Assembly: GCA_030522415.1 (NCBI GenBank)
Contig: CM060124.1
Span: 28,058,954-28,122,953, forward strand
DNA from: Channallabes apus
Taxonomy: Eukaryota > Chordata > Actinopteri > Siluriformes > Clariidae
Direction: 5' to 3'
Length of the DNA stretch: 64,000 bases
In this document: piece by piece, positions 31,851 to 44,400 of the stretch
Layout of the letters: each line of letters opens with the position of its first letter
How positions within the stretch are numbered: position 1 is the first letter of the stretch
Made by a program: the position numbers and the translations under genes
Notes under the pieces: model-generated
What the model saw: the letters and a program-made list of their open reading frames with translations, nothing else
The model's database searches: none
What the model was told of the DNA's origin: nothing

Positions 31851-32687
31851 TTACTGTCTGGCAATTTGTGAGGTTTGAGAATAGAAGTCAGAAAAATTGC
31901 AGATTTTATTTATCATACATTAAATTCAGGAACAGAACTAGACTAATTAGCTCTATTATTAAGAGAGAACAAAATTGAGACAGATAAATGGAAAACTCCA
32001 AACCTAAAATTAACAGGAAATTAACACAAATATGTGAAGAGATATTCCGGCTGATGTAGCCATGTAGTCAGCAATGATACAGGACAAAAAGACAGGAAAA
32101 GGAGAGGACAAAAAAAAAAAAAAGAAAAATAAATCTTTGACGACTGCAGTCTAAATGCCAAAATAAGCACTTCAACAATTTCTAGTACACTGTTTCAGAG
32201 ATTGGATGGAAAGTTAAGCTGGATGACATGAAAATAAATATGCAAATTAGAATGAGAAATGGCATTAATTGCCATGTTTCACTTGTTGTAATTGCTGCAA
32301 TTTCACAGACACTTGTGCTGTTTTTGTACATTTCAATTATGTGCAAATGAAGCCTGACGGCCCAGAAAAAGACTTGACACAAGATCAAAACCTTGTGCGT
32401 GCACGCGCACACGCACACAATTAACTGTGAATGCAAATAGGGTTTGCATCGTTTTCACCATGTGATATTTGCTGCATAATGAATACACAGAGAGGTTTAT
32501 CTAAATCAGCTAAGCTTAAAATAAACCGAGTATAAGGCAATAAGTTCAGCTATGCAGAAATTATCACAGCCATCACAAGAAGACTTTTTAAACCTGTAAG
32601 AAATACTGAAATATTAAAGCGCAGATATGTTCTTACATTTTGCATGTTATAAAAATTTTTTTTTTTTTTGGTTGTTTTCCAATGAAT
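31851..32687. other. Unassigned noncoding stretch
   Basis: AT-rich, with an A-run at 32109-32125 and a short CA/CG run near 32398-32420. Nothing else is recognised. Confidence 0.5.
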
Positions 32688-32689
32688 TA

Positions 32690-34039
32690 CAGTGGAACCT
32701 CGGATTCCGAGCAGAATTTGTTCCGGAAGTGGGCTCGTATTCCAAAACACATGTAAACCAAATTTAATTTTCCCATAAGAAATAATGGAAACTTAAATTA
32801 TTTGTTCCTCAGCCCAAAAAAATAAATAAATAAAAATAATTTATACAAAATATAAAGTAAAAATAAAACAAATTAACCTGCACTTTACCTTTCAAAAAAG
32901 TAAAAATTAATCCTGACAGATAAGTGTTTCCATTTGTGCATGCAGGCATTGTGTATGCGTGTGTTTGTGTTTGTGTGGGTGTAAGGCTATAGTAAGTGGA
33001 GACTCTTGCTTTCAGCCCCTCCTGTCTCCCCCGTCTCATCTTACACAGTAAAACTTTCTCCTCTCGTCTGAAAATACACACACACGTTAACGGAAAGACA
33101 AAATAAAATATTGAATTTTAATAAATGCTAAAATATTAAAGCTTCTCCGTTTAATTTTAATGTTGCTCACGACAGTGTAAGAGCCCATTAATTCATGCTT
33201 GTGTAATGATGAGATGGACAAACTGCTCGATGTCCGTTCTTTTATTTTCTGCATTGTCGGGCTATACAAACTTTCGGGTGGATCCTGCACTTAAATCCAA
33301 CAAAAAAAAACTACTGAAGAACAAAACTCAGGCTCTATATCCTAGCTTACATCTCGCATTTGCGTTCACACGCACCGGACTGCATTACCCACAATCTCCC
33401 GCAACGGACTACACTTCTGTAAATAGTTGTCATAAATCAACCTCTCTCTCCCGCTACACTGTTTTATCTGGAAAAATAGCAAGTCACATCATTAATAACA
33501 CTCGCGTGAGCGCAAACTAAGAGAATCACTGCTGTAAATACATAAAAAAATTAACCGCCACTTTACCTCTGTGTGTGTCAGAGCAGAGTGCGTGCGTGTC
33601 TGTGTGTGTGTCACACAGCGATGAGCTAAGGAAGAAAATTGATTTTTAACCTCTGTCTTGAGAATTTATTTTGCTTTACTCGCGCACACACATGTGTGTT
33701 AGAAGAAACAGTACAAGCGCTGTACACACGTGCTTCCAAACACAAAATAAAATGTTTTACACACACACATGGTCACAGTGTTATAGTAAACAGTGCACGG
33801 ATGTTGATTATACCAGTAAGAGACGAGCACTAAGACCTAGCAGGGGAGACGATTACCCACAATTCGCAGCGCAAGAGAGAGAAACCGTTGGCTCAGCGTC
33901 AAAACAAGAAGCGCATGCGTGATACATGATACTATGTGCTTGTAAACCAAGACAATGCTCGTTTTCCAAATCAAAATTTATTTAAAATCTTTGCTCGATT
34001 TGTGGAACACTCATAAACTCGTAATCCCAGGTTTTACTG
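32690..34039. mobile_element. Tigger/mariner-like non-autonomous DNA element (1350 bp)
   Basis: The ends are CAGTGGAACCTCGGATTCCG and the inverse of the right end, CAGTAAAACCTGGGATTACG, with TA at 32688-32689 and 34040-34041. The CAGTGGAACCTCGG terminus is typical of pogo/Tigger-related repeats. No transposase frame is present. The interior has GT/CA-rich patches and several 60-100 codon frames that look like chance. Non-autonomous. Confidence 0.75.
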
Positions 34040-34169
34040 TACTAGAAAACAGCTTCATCAGTGTTTTACCTATGAGCATACAATATTAAAATCAGATTTA
34101 AAAATTTTAAATGTAGAGTATTACGGTATACATGTGTCCAATTAAATGTGTCAAATGTGCTTGTTGCAT

Positions 34170-34740
34170 TCCAAATTTAGCCTATATTTGCTGGTAAAAC
34201 ATCCTCTGCTCCTCTGGGAAAGCCTTCCACTAGATTTTGGAGTTTGGATGTGGGAATTTGAGTCCATTTAGCCACTGGAGCATTAGTGATTCCAAGCACT
34301 CATGCTGAGTGAGGAGGTCTGGGGTGCAGTCCATGTCCTAATTCATCCCAGAGGTGTTCAGGGGCGTTGAGGTCAGAGCGTTGTGAAGGACACTCAAGTT
34401 GTTTGCCTCTGACATTGGCAAACCATGGAGCTCCATGGAGCTTACTAAGGGCACACTGTCATTGTCATAGCTCCAGTAAAGGGAAACCATAATGCTCGAC
34501 AATTCAAGACAATTGTGTGCTTCAAACTTTGTCAAAACAGTTTGTGGATGTACCGCATATGGGTGTTATGATCAGATCTCCACAAACTTTGAGCCATTCA
34601 GTCTCATTGCAGCAGGAGTGTTTTGGTATGTCTATGGTCTTGGCAGAATGAACCAAATGTCTAGATGCCAGCGTTTCCTCGACAGGTTTATTGAGTGTTT
34701 TAATTGACCTAGCAGGCACACAGACACTGGAAGGTGTCCA
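34170..34740 (-). pseudogene. Degenerate Tc1-like transposase remnant
   Basis: The minus-strand translation near 34340-34400 reads QRSDLNAPEHLWDELG, a decayed form of the SPDLNPIEHLWDEL box around the catalytic Glu of Tc1 transposases. It is followed by a stop-containing C-terminal stretch. The N-terminal half is not recognisable. On the plus strand at 34560-34600, GTGTTATGATCAGATCTCCA followed by CAAACTTTG resembles a Tc1 terminal repeat. Dead relic. Confidence 0.6.
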
Positions 34741-35046
34741 ACAGCACACACCATCTGATATGATTTGTCTCTTTGGAAGCCAAGTCGGTTTCTAAAAGTG
34801 CTAATGAGTTCTGACACAGCCAACGACATACAATAGAACAGGTGGAAGCTTTTATCTTTTTTTTTTTCTTCAATAAAGTATCTCATCAAAACATACTGCC
34901 ACAGTAAATTAGTTCATCAATAATCCATACTGCTATAAACCGGAACCTTAGAGTGGGGGATGCTGTCTCATTCAAATGCACTCAATAATGTAATTGGAAA
35001 CTCCTACCATCCAGAGCGAGAGAGAGAGAGAAGAGCAAAATTATAG
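34741..35046. other. Unassigned spacer before a SINE
   Basis: No recognisable feature apart from a GA run at 35017-35030. Confidence 0.5.
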
Positions 35047-35053
35047 TGAATGG

Positions 35054-35244
35054 GTCAGGGGTAGCTCAGTGGTTAAGTCATTGGACTACAGTTCGGAAGA
35101 TCCCAGGTTCAAACCCCACAACCACCAAGTTGCCACTGTTGGGCCCTTGAGCAAGGCCCTTAACCCTCAACTGCTCAGATGTATAATAAGATAAAAATGT
35201 AAGTCGCTCTGGATAAGAGCGTCTGCCAAATCCCTAAATGTAAA
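35054..35244 (+). mobile_element. tRNA-derived SINE (191 bp) with L2-type tail
   Basis: The head contains pol III A-box-like GTAGCTCAGTGGTTAAG and B box GGTTCAAACCC. The 3' part TAAGTCGCTCTGGATAAGAG and CGTCTGCCAAAT is the stem-loop tail shared by many fish SINEs and UnaL2-type LINEs, ending in TAAATG repeats. The direct repeat TGAATGG at 35047-35053 and 35245-35251 is a plausible target duplication. Confidence 0.85.
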
Positions 35245-35251
35245 TGAATGG

Positions 35252-36246
35252 ATTTGACTGTAACAAATGTGCTAACAGGAACTAGTCAAGTCTGATATTG
35301 ATATGAGTAACTAAATTAGTTTTAACTAATCAACCCATGTTTTATACAAATGTGCATTCGTGCATTTAGCTGACTAGGCTCATTTGTTATAAAGTTAGCA
35401 AGCTGATACCAAAACAATTGCATTAGCTAAGTTATAATGTAGGTTTGCAGTGAAAAAGAGAAGACTGTTTTATCCTCTGCATGGCATCCAAAACCCAAGC
35501 TGTCAATTACTCCCAGTGAATGATTATCGAAACTTTTTGTACTTAAACTGCACTTGTACTTGTACTTTATTTATTTTTAAATAATTTTTACCCACTCATT
35601 CTTGCAGAGCACTGTTTAGTATACAAGAGTACAAGTAGTATGGCTGTAGGAGTCAGGCAAAGATATTATGAGCTGTTGCACAATTTCAGTCATGTTAACC
35701 ACAACGTGAGATATGAATAACTAATCTTAGCTTATAACATGACAACAGTATGACTTCAATTAACATGGAAATCAGTATTTCTGTTTGTCAAATGTCTTTA
35801 ACATCAGTGATTAATCATCATCATCAGTGTTAACTGTAGCTTGTTGTCCTTTGCTTTAATTTCAGTTATTTTGAATAAAATAATCTTACAGAAATAAAAT
35901 ATATCCTACAACCATGGATAAAACTATTGTCTAATAAAACAAATGCGGTTACTACCTAAAATTTTATAATTTTCCTGTAACAGAAAATGTTTTCTCTTTC
36001 TATTTTCTATATCACACCACAACAAGTTTTCAACCCTAACATATTTTATCAATCAATTGCAATTTGTAGAGTTGCTTCTTTTTTTTTTTTTTTAACTAAT
36101 ATGCTTATGTAAGCTGAACATTTTGCACTAATGAACAGAATTTGCAGATATCTAAGGGGCATTTCATGGTTATTAGTTAAAGCTAAGCACACTAAATTGT
36201 GTTCTCTTAAAATCAGTGCACTTGTAATGAAACATGTTTCACATCT
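35252..36246. other. Unassigned noncoding stretch
   Basis: AT-rich; nothing recognised. Confidence 0.5.
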
Positions 36247-36392
36247 GGGCCTCTGAGTGGCACAGTGGTGAAATGCTCGCTCTATCATCTGGAGATCGCA
36301 AGTTAAATTCCTGACTGATGCTATAACTTATTGCAGCCGGAGGCCTAGAAAGAGCCGATTGACCGAGATTTCTCAGAGGGGCGGGAAAGGTA
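36247..36392 (+). mobile_element. Second tRNA-derived SINE family, degenerate copy
   Basis: GGGCCTCTGAGTGGCACAGT gives a tRNA-like head with A-box-like TGGCACAGTGG. AGTTAAATTCC is a damaged B box (GGTTCGAATCC expected). The body GGCCGGAGGCCTAGAAAGAG and GCCGATTGACCG with a G-rich end suggests a distinct SINE. Note GGCC..GGCC palindromic words in the body. No target duplication is evident. Confidence 0.65.
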
Positions 36393-37720
36393 GATATGAA
36401 GATATTAGTAAGTGTATACATGATATAAGAGAATAAAGTGTGTTGATTTAAATAATGTAATAACTAGATTTTGAAAATGTTAAAAGTGTTTCTTTATGAT
36501 TTGGTGTAAATATGAACAAAAGCATCACCAACTTGTTAATAACTAGCTAATCAAACTCATTCTGCAGATTTTTATGTAAAACATGTTTAATCACATATGC
36601 ACTGATATTTATAGAACACAATTTATAGTCGGCTTAGCTTTAACTAATAACCATGAAATGCCCCCTATAGATATCTGGACATTCTGTTCATTAGTGCAAC
36701 ATGTTTGGCTTACAGAAACATATTGGTTAAAAAATGCATCCCTAGAAATTGCAATTGATTGAAAAAAAAATGTTAGGGTTAAAAAAATGTATGGAGTGTA
36801 ATATAGAAATAAATAAATAAAAATCTGTTACAGGAAAATCATAAAATTTTGGATAGGTAGTGCAGGCCTGTTTTATTCTACCCCACCCCCTTTTTTAGTG
36901 TTTTATTTCTTACTTATTGCACTACATTTTTATTTTATACAGTGAGTTTATTGATAGGTTGTCTAAGAACCAGCAGTGAAACTGTCTCACTCACTCACTC
37001 ACTCACTCACTCGCTCAACTCTATCAGAAGTGATAGAATTTCAAATTGGTAGCCATTCACTTTGAGCATGTTTCCTCTCACCTCTGCATGAGTGCACCAC
37101 TGTGACAAAGTTTAACTGAAAAGAAAAAAAATAGGGGGGTCCGCTTGCTGATGAAGTTGTCCTTATCTTCTGAGCTTGGAACTCATTTCCTTGGCACCTT
37201 TCATATGCAGGCTCCTGCGGTCGGATCGTGAGAAAGTCTCAACTTTGGAAATCCATCCTCAGCCAAGACAACGCGGGGGATGCCTCTCAGAACATCAATG
37301 GTATTTCAGGAATACCTGGCAAAATGTGCATGTGAGGTAGAAAGACTGGAGCCATGCTGTGCATTTTTCTTTTTATCACTATTAATTTGGACACATACAA
37401 TAATGAAGAAATCAAGAAAGGGTTTTTCCGCTGTTGCTTGCCAGGAGGGGGATTGGAAAGCTGGTAAACAAAGTCTGAACCTGCTTGATTCTTTTCAGCT
37501 GTTCGTGTATGAGTTCTTATTGAAGAATTTTGTATGAAGAGCATTTAGGATACTCCAAGTCTTAGATATATTCTTCAAGGCCTCTGATTTAAACATAGCT
37601 GCATTTGGAAGAAATTGGACAATAATTCTCTTAATATTTTCTAATACATTTTCTATTTATAGTTCATTGCCAGTTACAGTATATATGTCCTGATTTAACA
37701 GTTGCAATAATGTTAACAAC
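36393..37720. other. Unassigned stretch with a (CACT)n microsatellite
   Basis: A CACT/ACTC run lies at about 36987-37013. A and T runs occur elsewhere. Frames of 85 codons on both strands at 37280-37544 overlap and carry no motif. Nothing else is recognised. Confidence 0.5.
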
Positions 37721-38424
37721 ATGGGCCCGGTTTCTCGATAATGCACACTCTTCGTGCGCTAAGAAGACTCTTAAGAAATACCTTACGTAAAATGATTATG
37801 TTTCCCGAACTGTCCCTTAGGAGTCTTCTTAAGTCGCTGCCTCTTACGTCCGACGTTACAAGGCGCTGTCTACAGTGAAGGTCCTGAATTAGCTGACATC
37901 AGTTGCTCAGGAATCGATTTTTCACTCCTTTTGCATGACAGCGTTAAGAAAGACGGCACTTTCTATGAAAATTAAACAATGCACAAAATTCTTCAAATAG
38001 CATTTATTTCGACATGTTAACATCAATAGAATGCAATAATAGACAAATAAATACATTAAATCACCAAACTGTCGCTTATATTTTCATGTAACCTGTAGTG
38101 ACGTTGACTCGAACTGGGTATACAATCATAGTTGATTGACAAACAGTTTCAGAAACAATGTGAAGCATTTCAGTTGTTGGGGTTTTATAGCGCATTTATG
38201 GAATGAATATGATGAGATGACAGAGTAGAGGTTTAATACCCCTCTCTCACCTACGCGGTTTTGTGCGGTGACGGTAAGTGCAGTGCATCATGATTCTGTG
38301 AGTTTTGGTGCCGTGATTACGTTTCCATCTTACCACGCGAAAAATTAAACATGTTTAACATTCGGAAGCTCACGGACCTTGTAGATCTTCGCGTAACGTT
38401 GGCGGGCACTCGAGGCGGCTCACG

Positions 38425-39360
38425 GTGCCTAATACAGTTTTAGGCCCACTGCTTTTTTCCCTTTACATGCTTCCTCTGTTCAACATAATCCGTAAGCATG
38501 GTATTAGTTTTCATTGTTATGCTGACGACACACAGCTATACGTCTCAACAAAACCTGATGAGAAAAACCATCTTACTAAAGTTGAGCAATGTGTGCAGAA
38601 CATAAGAAATTGGATGCTAATTAACTTCCTTCTGCTTAATCCGGATAAGACAGAAGTTCTAGTCATAGGACCGCATACAGCTAGAAGTAAAATCTTAGAT
38701 CACACCGTAACTTTAGATGGCCTTTCTGTTCCATCATGTACAACAGTAAAAGACCTCGGCGTGATTATAGATTCCAGCCTTTCATTTGAAGCTCATGTAG
38801 ATAATATCACCAGGATAGCATTCTTTCACCTCAGAAATATCGCCAAAATAAGAAATATATTGTCGCTAAACGATGCAGAAAAACTAGTTCATGCTTTTAT
38901 CACTTCTAGGTTGGACTATTGTAATGCCTTACTGTCTGGTTGTTCAGTTAGGTGCATAAACAAGCTTCAGCTAGTCCAGAATGCAGCAGCAAGAGTCCTC
39001 ACTAGAACCAGAAGATATGAGCACATCACCCCTATGCTATCTTCACTACATTGGCTCCCTGTGAAATTTCGCATTGATTTTAAAATACTACTCTTGACAT
39101 ATAAGGCATTAAATGGTCTCGTGCCGCAGTATCTGAGCGAACTGCTAGTGTCTTACGATCCGCCACGCCTACTTCGGTCAAAGGATGCAGGCTGCTTATC
39201 AGTACCGCGTATTATGAAAACTACAGCTGGGGGCAGAGCTTTTTCTTACAAAGCCCCAAAATTATGGAATAGTCTTCCAAATAGTGTTCGGGACTCAGAC
39301 ACAGTCTCAGTGTTTAAGTCTAGGCTCAAAACCTATTTATTTAGCCAAGCATTTTTATAA
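38425..39360 (+). pseudogene. L2 ORF2 reverse transcriptase fragment, open for about 308 codons
   Basis: A reverse transcriptase fragment starts at VLGPLLFSLYMLPL and includes the catalytic YADDTQLYVS at about residues 32-41. Then come LLNPDKTEVLVIGP, TVKDLGVIIDSSLSFEAHVD, TSRLDYCNALLSGC and SSLHWLPVKFRIDFKILLLT. The frame is uninterrupted to TAA at 39358-39360, so the insertion is fairly young. The N-terminal endonuclease and the first half of the RT are missing, so the product would be inactive. The apparent start is a GTG in flanking DNA and is not a real start codon. Confidence 0.9.
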
Positions 39361-39718
39361 ATAGATTTGCCTTAGGTAAAGGAGCAGATCTGGGGGACTC
39401 ATGGACGTAGAGTATTATGGTGAACTGGTATGTTTAGATGCTGTCTTCCTCAGTCTCATTTGATCACTCAGGTTTGTTGACGGTGAGGTGATTGTTTGCT
39501 TTACATCTCAGGGAGCCCTCATGTTTGTGTTTCCTTCTGGCTCTCCCTTTTAGTTATGCTGTCATAGTTAGTCCTGCCGGAGTCCCTGCTTGCACTCTAC
39601 AGTAAATATACATTCACATTAGACATTGTGACTGTGACCATACCTAATTGCAATCTCTCCTCCTCTTCTCTTCCTCCCCCTCTTTCTCTTTCCTCTCTCC
39701 CCCTGTCTCCCCCTTTCA

Positions 39719-39760
<42 letters not shown>

Positions 39761-40383
39761 AGCTACACATGTGGTTCCTGAGCTGCCAGTGATCCAGACT
39801 CCCTCTGCCCTCCGGACCTGTCTGATCCATCCTGGTGCCCCGTTTCTGGTTGGAGGTCTCGTCGCATGGATGCCCCGTGTGTCTCTTTGGGATGCGTCTG
39901 GTGTCTGGGGATGATTCTATCTACTTAGAAGATGGTTCTGGCCTCGACTGGTGTTATCAGCTGTTTCTCTGAGGACTTGACAATTCGATAGTTCAGGACT
40001 GGAACTTTCTACAAGTCTATCTGAGTCTCGAATAACTACTGGACTCCATTTCACATCAACTATTATAACATCAATTAACATCAACTATTATAGCTGAACC
40101 TAATACTGTATAAATGCAGATAATTTCCTGCTATCTGTTTCACCCAGATGAGGATGGGTTCCCTGTTCAGTCTGGTTCCTCTCAAGGTTTCTTCCTATTA
40201 CCATCTCAGGGAGTTTTTCCTTGCCACTGTCGCCCTCGGGCTTGCTCACCAGGGAATATCTGAACATTTTGATTCATACACATTCACATTCCATACAAAC
40301 TTAAATAATTCTTTTGATTGTGTAAAGCTGTTTTGAGACAATGTCAATTGTTAAAAGCGCTATACAAATAAAATAAACTGAAT
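38436..40383 (+). mobile_element. L2-type LINE copy 2, 5'-truncated, with 6-bp target duplication
   Basis: The copy runs from the RT palm to the tail. TAATAC occurs immediately before (38430-38435) and after (40384-40389), a plausible target duplication. The 3' UTR (39361-40383) holds a long CT run at 39720-39757 and ends GCGCTATACAAATAAAATA. It corresponds closely to copy 1 at 4021-7172 but extends about 400 bp further 5'. Confidence 0.88.
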
Positions 40384-40820
40384 TAATACCCCTATTTCAC
40401 CCTATTTTCACCCTATTTTGAGGACCGGCAAAAAAATTTAACATGTTTAATTTTTCACACGGAAAGATGGAAACGTCAAAAAAAAATTCATTCATTTTTC
40501 ACGCGGAAAGATGGAAACATAATCACAGCGCAAAAACTCGCGCTGAATCATGATGAACGATACTCCGAGACCAGACCACGTAGGTGGGATAGGGGTATAA
40601 CACCGCATCTCACAGCAAGTCAAACCTCATAGGTGATATAGTGGTATAAAGCATTACAATCACTCAGAAAAATTTATGTATGCGGGGTGTGAAACGCCCA
40701 AGTTTATTTTCTCATTTAACTAAATAAAATTTCATCATAAAATAAAACGTGTCAAAAGAAAAGTCCATCCAGTCATGAATGATGGGCAATGATCAATGAA
40801 GTATATTTTAAACAAAAAGC

Positions 40821-41170
40821 AGCAAGCAGCCGGGCATCGGGACGTAGAGCGTAAGTACGACGCATTGGCCTGGCAAGTGCAGGTCTGAGCAGGTCAAGAA
40901 GCTCCATAATCTGTTGCCTTGGAAGGCGAAAGTTTTTTTTTTAAATAGCCATCTCAGGCAAAGTTTTGCCTAAAGGAAAAATGTACAGTACATGAACCAC
41001 ACGGCTCTGCGGACGGCGCCGTCTTCGGTTTAACACAACAACACGCTGTATCGCTCCCAAATAGTTTGCCACCTGTTTAATATTAAAAGTTATTGCCAAT
41101 TTTAACGCATTAGTCACATTATGAAATAGGCTAAATAAAGTTACTCTATTAGTTCTGATATTAATATTCA
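40821..41170 (-). pseudogene. Harbinger-like transposase N-terminal remnant
   Basis: The minus-strand translation shows YLGAIQRVVVLNRRRRRPQS upstream. After a stop near 40941-40943 it continues with FRLPRQQIMELLDLLRPALA and RPMRRTYALRPDARLL. These two blocks match the N-terminal part of fish Harbinger transposases (LNRRRRRP..; FRL.R..I..LL..L.P.L...TRR..AL.P..), recalled from the family. The catalytic DDE part is absent. An arginine-rich stretch sits between residues RRRRR and the conserved block. Dead copy. Confidence 0.65.
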
Positions 41171-41469
41171 TAAACAGGCCTACAGTATATTCCATCATTA
41201 ATACGACTTTGATACCATTCCACAATGTGCTTACATACACCGCTGGTTTATAAAGACTGCTGCTCACTGGCGGCGACTAGCGTCTTGAGCTGAAACTACG
41301 CTAAGAGTGAGTTAAGGTTGGTCCAGACCAACTTTAGGAATGTGTGACTTACCTAAGAGATACTTAGCGTACGAACGTTTCGGGAAATGCGCCATAACGT
41401 TAAGAGAGAGGTTAAGGTACAACTTAAGAACTAATTAGTGATAAGAAGCTTTCGAGAAACCAGGCCATG

Positions 41470-44400
41470 ATCATTAGAGTTGACATTATTAGGATTTACA
41501 AAAGTTTTACAAGAAATCATCATTAAGTAAAGTTATAATTATTTATGAATATATACTTCACTATACTTATATAAAAAAAATTTAATGACCTTATTCCATC
41601 TATTTCCTTTGAACATGTATAGACACATATAGCTTTTAGTTAAGCAATCTGTACACTCCAGTTGAGCAGCAGCTGAGCTTTGATGTTGTGGGCATGCTTG
41701 TGAATTTAATTAATGTGCCAAAGAGAGGGCACGAAGTAGGTTACTAAAAGATGCAGATGGTGCAGTTGATCCATGCTGGACATCATCACGGTTTCCTGCA
41801 GGGAGAGGCACACACATAACCTGGAATTGGAATCTTTTAGAAAGAATTGGGATGCTACTGATTTAAATGATTTTTATTACAACCTTTTTTATATATTTAT
41901 ATACCATATATCCCCCCATCATTCTGGGATTTTTGGGTGTCTTTACATGCTCAAAAGCTCATGAAAATTGGCAGATAGGTTGGAATCTGCTGCCATTAGG
42001 ATGCCTGAGAGTGACATCTCCCCTATATAGTGTGTGACGTGTGAAAGTTGTGCGGCGTACCCGGGCGACGATGGCTTTTTGGTCTTATCATGCTCAAAAA
42101 ACACACAGGTTGTGTGGTACACCAGGGAGGCAAGGGGTTTGGGCCCGCTCATCGTTGCTTGCAAGTATATATTTTTATTATTATTTAATTTTCAATAGTT
42201 ATACAAGGTTATGCATTAACATTGCTCTTTCATGATAGAATGACCAAAGAACAAAAAAGCTTTTAGTGCGCCAAGGGATGTCGTCTCAAATACTAGAAAA
42301 GACATTATTTATAAAGCCCAAGAAGGAAAGATAAAAAAAAACAAGAGTGTGTTTCCAGAGAGCTGACCCCTATTAATGAAGCCGGTCCTCTGTACGTACG
42401 CCTATATGTAAATGTGTTTCCGAGAAGAAGATGCAGTGATACACTTATGTAGAGTGCACATGCATGCAAACACAAAGAGCTTGAAAATTCATGAACCAAC
42501 CAATAAGAGTTAAACTAACATGGTTTTTTTCCCATGTATTATTTCTTTAGATTTTCTTTTTTTACTGTACTCGTAAAAAAATACGAGGCCAGTTGTTCTA
42601 ATAGCACCAAACCTGATCAACATATTGATCCTATTTAGTTATCACAGTTACACAAAAAAAACATTCTATACAAAGGTCTTAACCCCCCTTGGCACTTATT
42701 TACTCCACTTCACGTCACTTTTTCACTTCCAAAGAGCCAGACTTTCTTGTACTTTAATGTAGTCTTGATTGTCATGTTCAGTCCAGTCTCTGTACTGTAC
42801 CTAAGCAGTTTCTGAGAATTGTTTATTGTTTTTTAAGCCACATAAAACTCAAGCACATTCAAGCATGAAACCATTTAGCTGAAGGCGTGAACTAGTGAGA
42901 AACAAGTGCAGATGATGACAGATGATCAAGCCGGTGATTAGTATACTGGTGATGCTGAATGCTGTGTGTTTGAAACAGACGAGAGGGGAAATGAGGCTGC
43001 TGCTGAGGTTGTTACATAAACCACTATCTTTTTAGTTGGACAGACTTTGCAGCCTGTCGCAGTAAAAAAAAGGTGTTCCAATTTATTTTATTTAATCTGC
43101 ATCATTTATTTTTAAGAAATTAGTTGGTGGATCAAGAATTTTGCACAGTAGTCTAAACACCATACATGAGCTGCAATTTAAAAAGTTTTACCAGGTGAAG
43201 GTATTAGCCAGACTACACTTGTAGCAGAGAGTTACATCTCTCAGCTGGACTCCTGACTGAGACACTGAGCTCTAATTGCCAATTTGCTTCCACCTAATGT
43301 CTTTTCTATTACATTTCTTGTTAATTATCTACAGGTGGCACAGAGGTAAAAGGCTCTCTCATGACAGAAGAACTGGGAAAAGTTCTTTTTTTTTTGTAAT
43401 GTTTAACCAATGTCCTATTCAAGATCAGACATTTAAAATGAAAACAGGCCTATGTTAAAGCAAAAAGGCTTTTATGAATATATGCCTATACAATACATAT
43501 TAGCAAACATTTCTGTCTCAGCCTGTTCCTGTTCCAGCTCCACCCTCAGGATAGCACAATTCTGTGTCGCCTGAGTATTAACACTTGCAACTTGGTTCTA
43601 GTTCATCATAGACCATTTAAAACACTCTCATTGGCATTTAGTGTAATTTATAACCAGACTGTGGCCCTGCGGCCCATAAGGACATTTCTCAACACAGCTG
43701 GGCCCGTCTTTCACATGGATGAAAGAGAGAGAAAGAAAGAGAGGGTAGGGAAAAAGAACAGATGGGGGGCACATAAAGAAACAGGCAGATAGACAGGGAA
43801 TATGACAGGGAATATGCAAACATATGGAGAAATGGTAAAGAAGATCTGACACAAAGCAAAAAGCAAATGTGTGTGGGGGTGTGTGGGTGTGTTTGTGGGT
43901 GTGTGAGAGAGAGAAAGAAGGAGAAAGAGAGACAGACAGACAGACAGATAGTTAAAAGTCTGTTATTAAAAAGTAATTTAAAGATGTAAAGGAGTAAAAA
44001 AAAATAATAAAACATACCCCTGACATGTAAAGTGCATAACAATGAGTATCCGATTACACTGCTTGTCAAGGGCGGGATATATTGTGCAGCAAATAAACAG
44101 TTATTTCTCAAAGTTGATGTGCTCAAAGCAGGAAAAAAGGGCAAGTATAAAGGTCTAAATGAATTTGTAGTTTTTTGTCTAGTGCACAAATTTAAAATAA
44201 AAAAAAGCTGGGTATAATAGAAAAAAAACTCAAAATAAAGTGGGGTGTGGGTGTGTAGACACAGACTACTCAGAGTGCCCATACTGACTAAGCCAACATC
44301 CAATTTCATTTCTGTTGGAAAAAAGAATATGTTTAGTGATGTAGATCTTGTTTAGTAATTAAGATCCTAACTTTTCTTTATATAAATAAAAAATGCCAGA

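Larger units (their letters stand above)
38239..40595. mobile_element. Nested small inverted-repeat element (ends CCCCTMTCYCACCTACG)
   Basis: CCCCTCTCTCACCTACG on the left and the inverse of CGTAGGTGGGATAGGGG on the right are flanked by TA (38237-38238 and 40596-40597). The similarity continues inward (ATCATGATTC.GYG, TTACGTTTCCATCTT.CC against TTATGTTTCCATCTTTCC, AAAAATTAAACATGTT). Without the L2 copy the element is about 0.4 kb, a MITE. A further weaker copy of the end motif lies just outside at about 40628-40655. Confidence 0.65.
37724..41466 (-). mobile_element. PIF/Harbinger-like DNA transposon remnant with nested insertions
   Basis: The left end GGCCCGGTTTCTCGA and the inverse of the right end, GGCCTGGTTTCTCGA, are terminal inverted repeats flanked by ATG on both sides (37721-37723 and 41467-41469), a 3-bp duplication as Harbinger elements make. 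Inside near the right end is a minus-strand Harbinger-like transposase N-terminus. The middle of the transposase is gone. At 38239-40595 a smaller inverted-repeat element sits, and inside that an L2 copy. Confidence 0.75.

Noticed and set aside
43689..44309. 206-codon minus-strand frame
   Set aside because: It is composed of GT, GA and CAGA simple repeats translated as Ser/Leu/His-rich sequence; not a gene.
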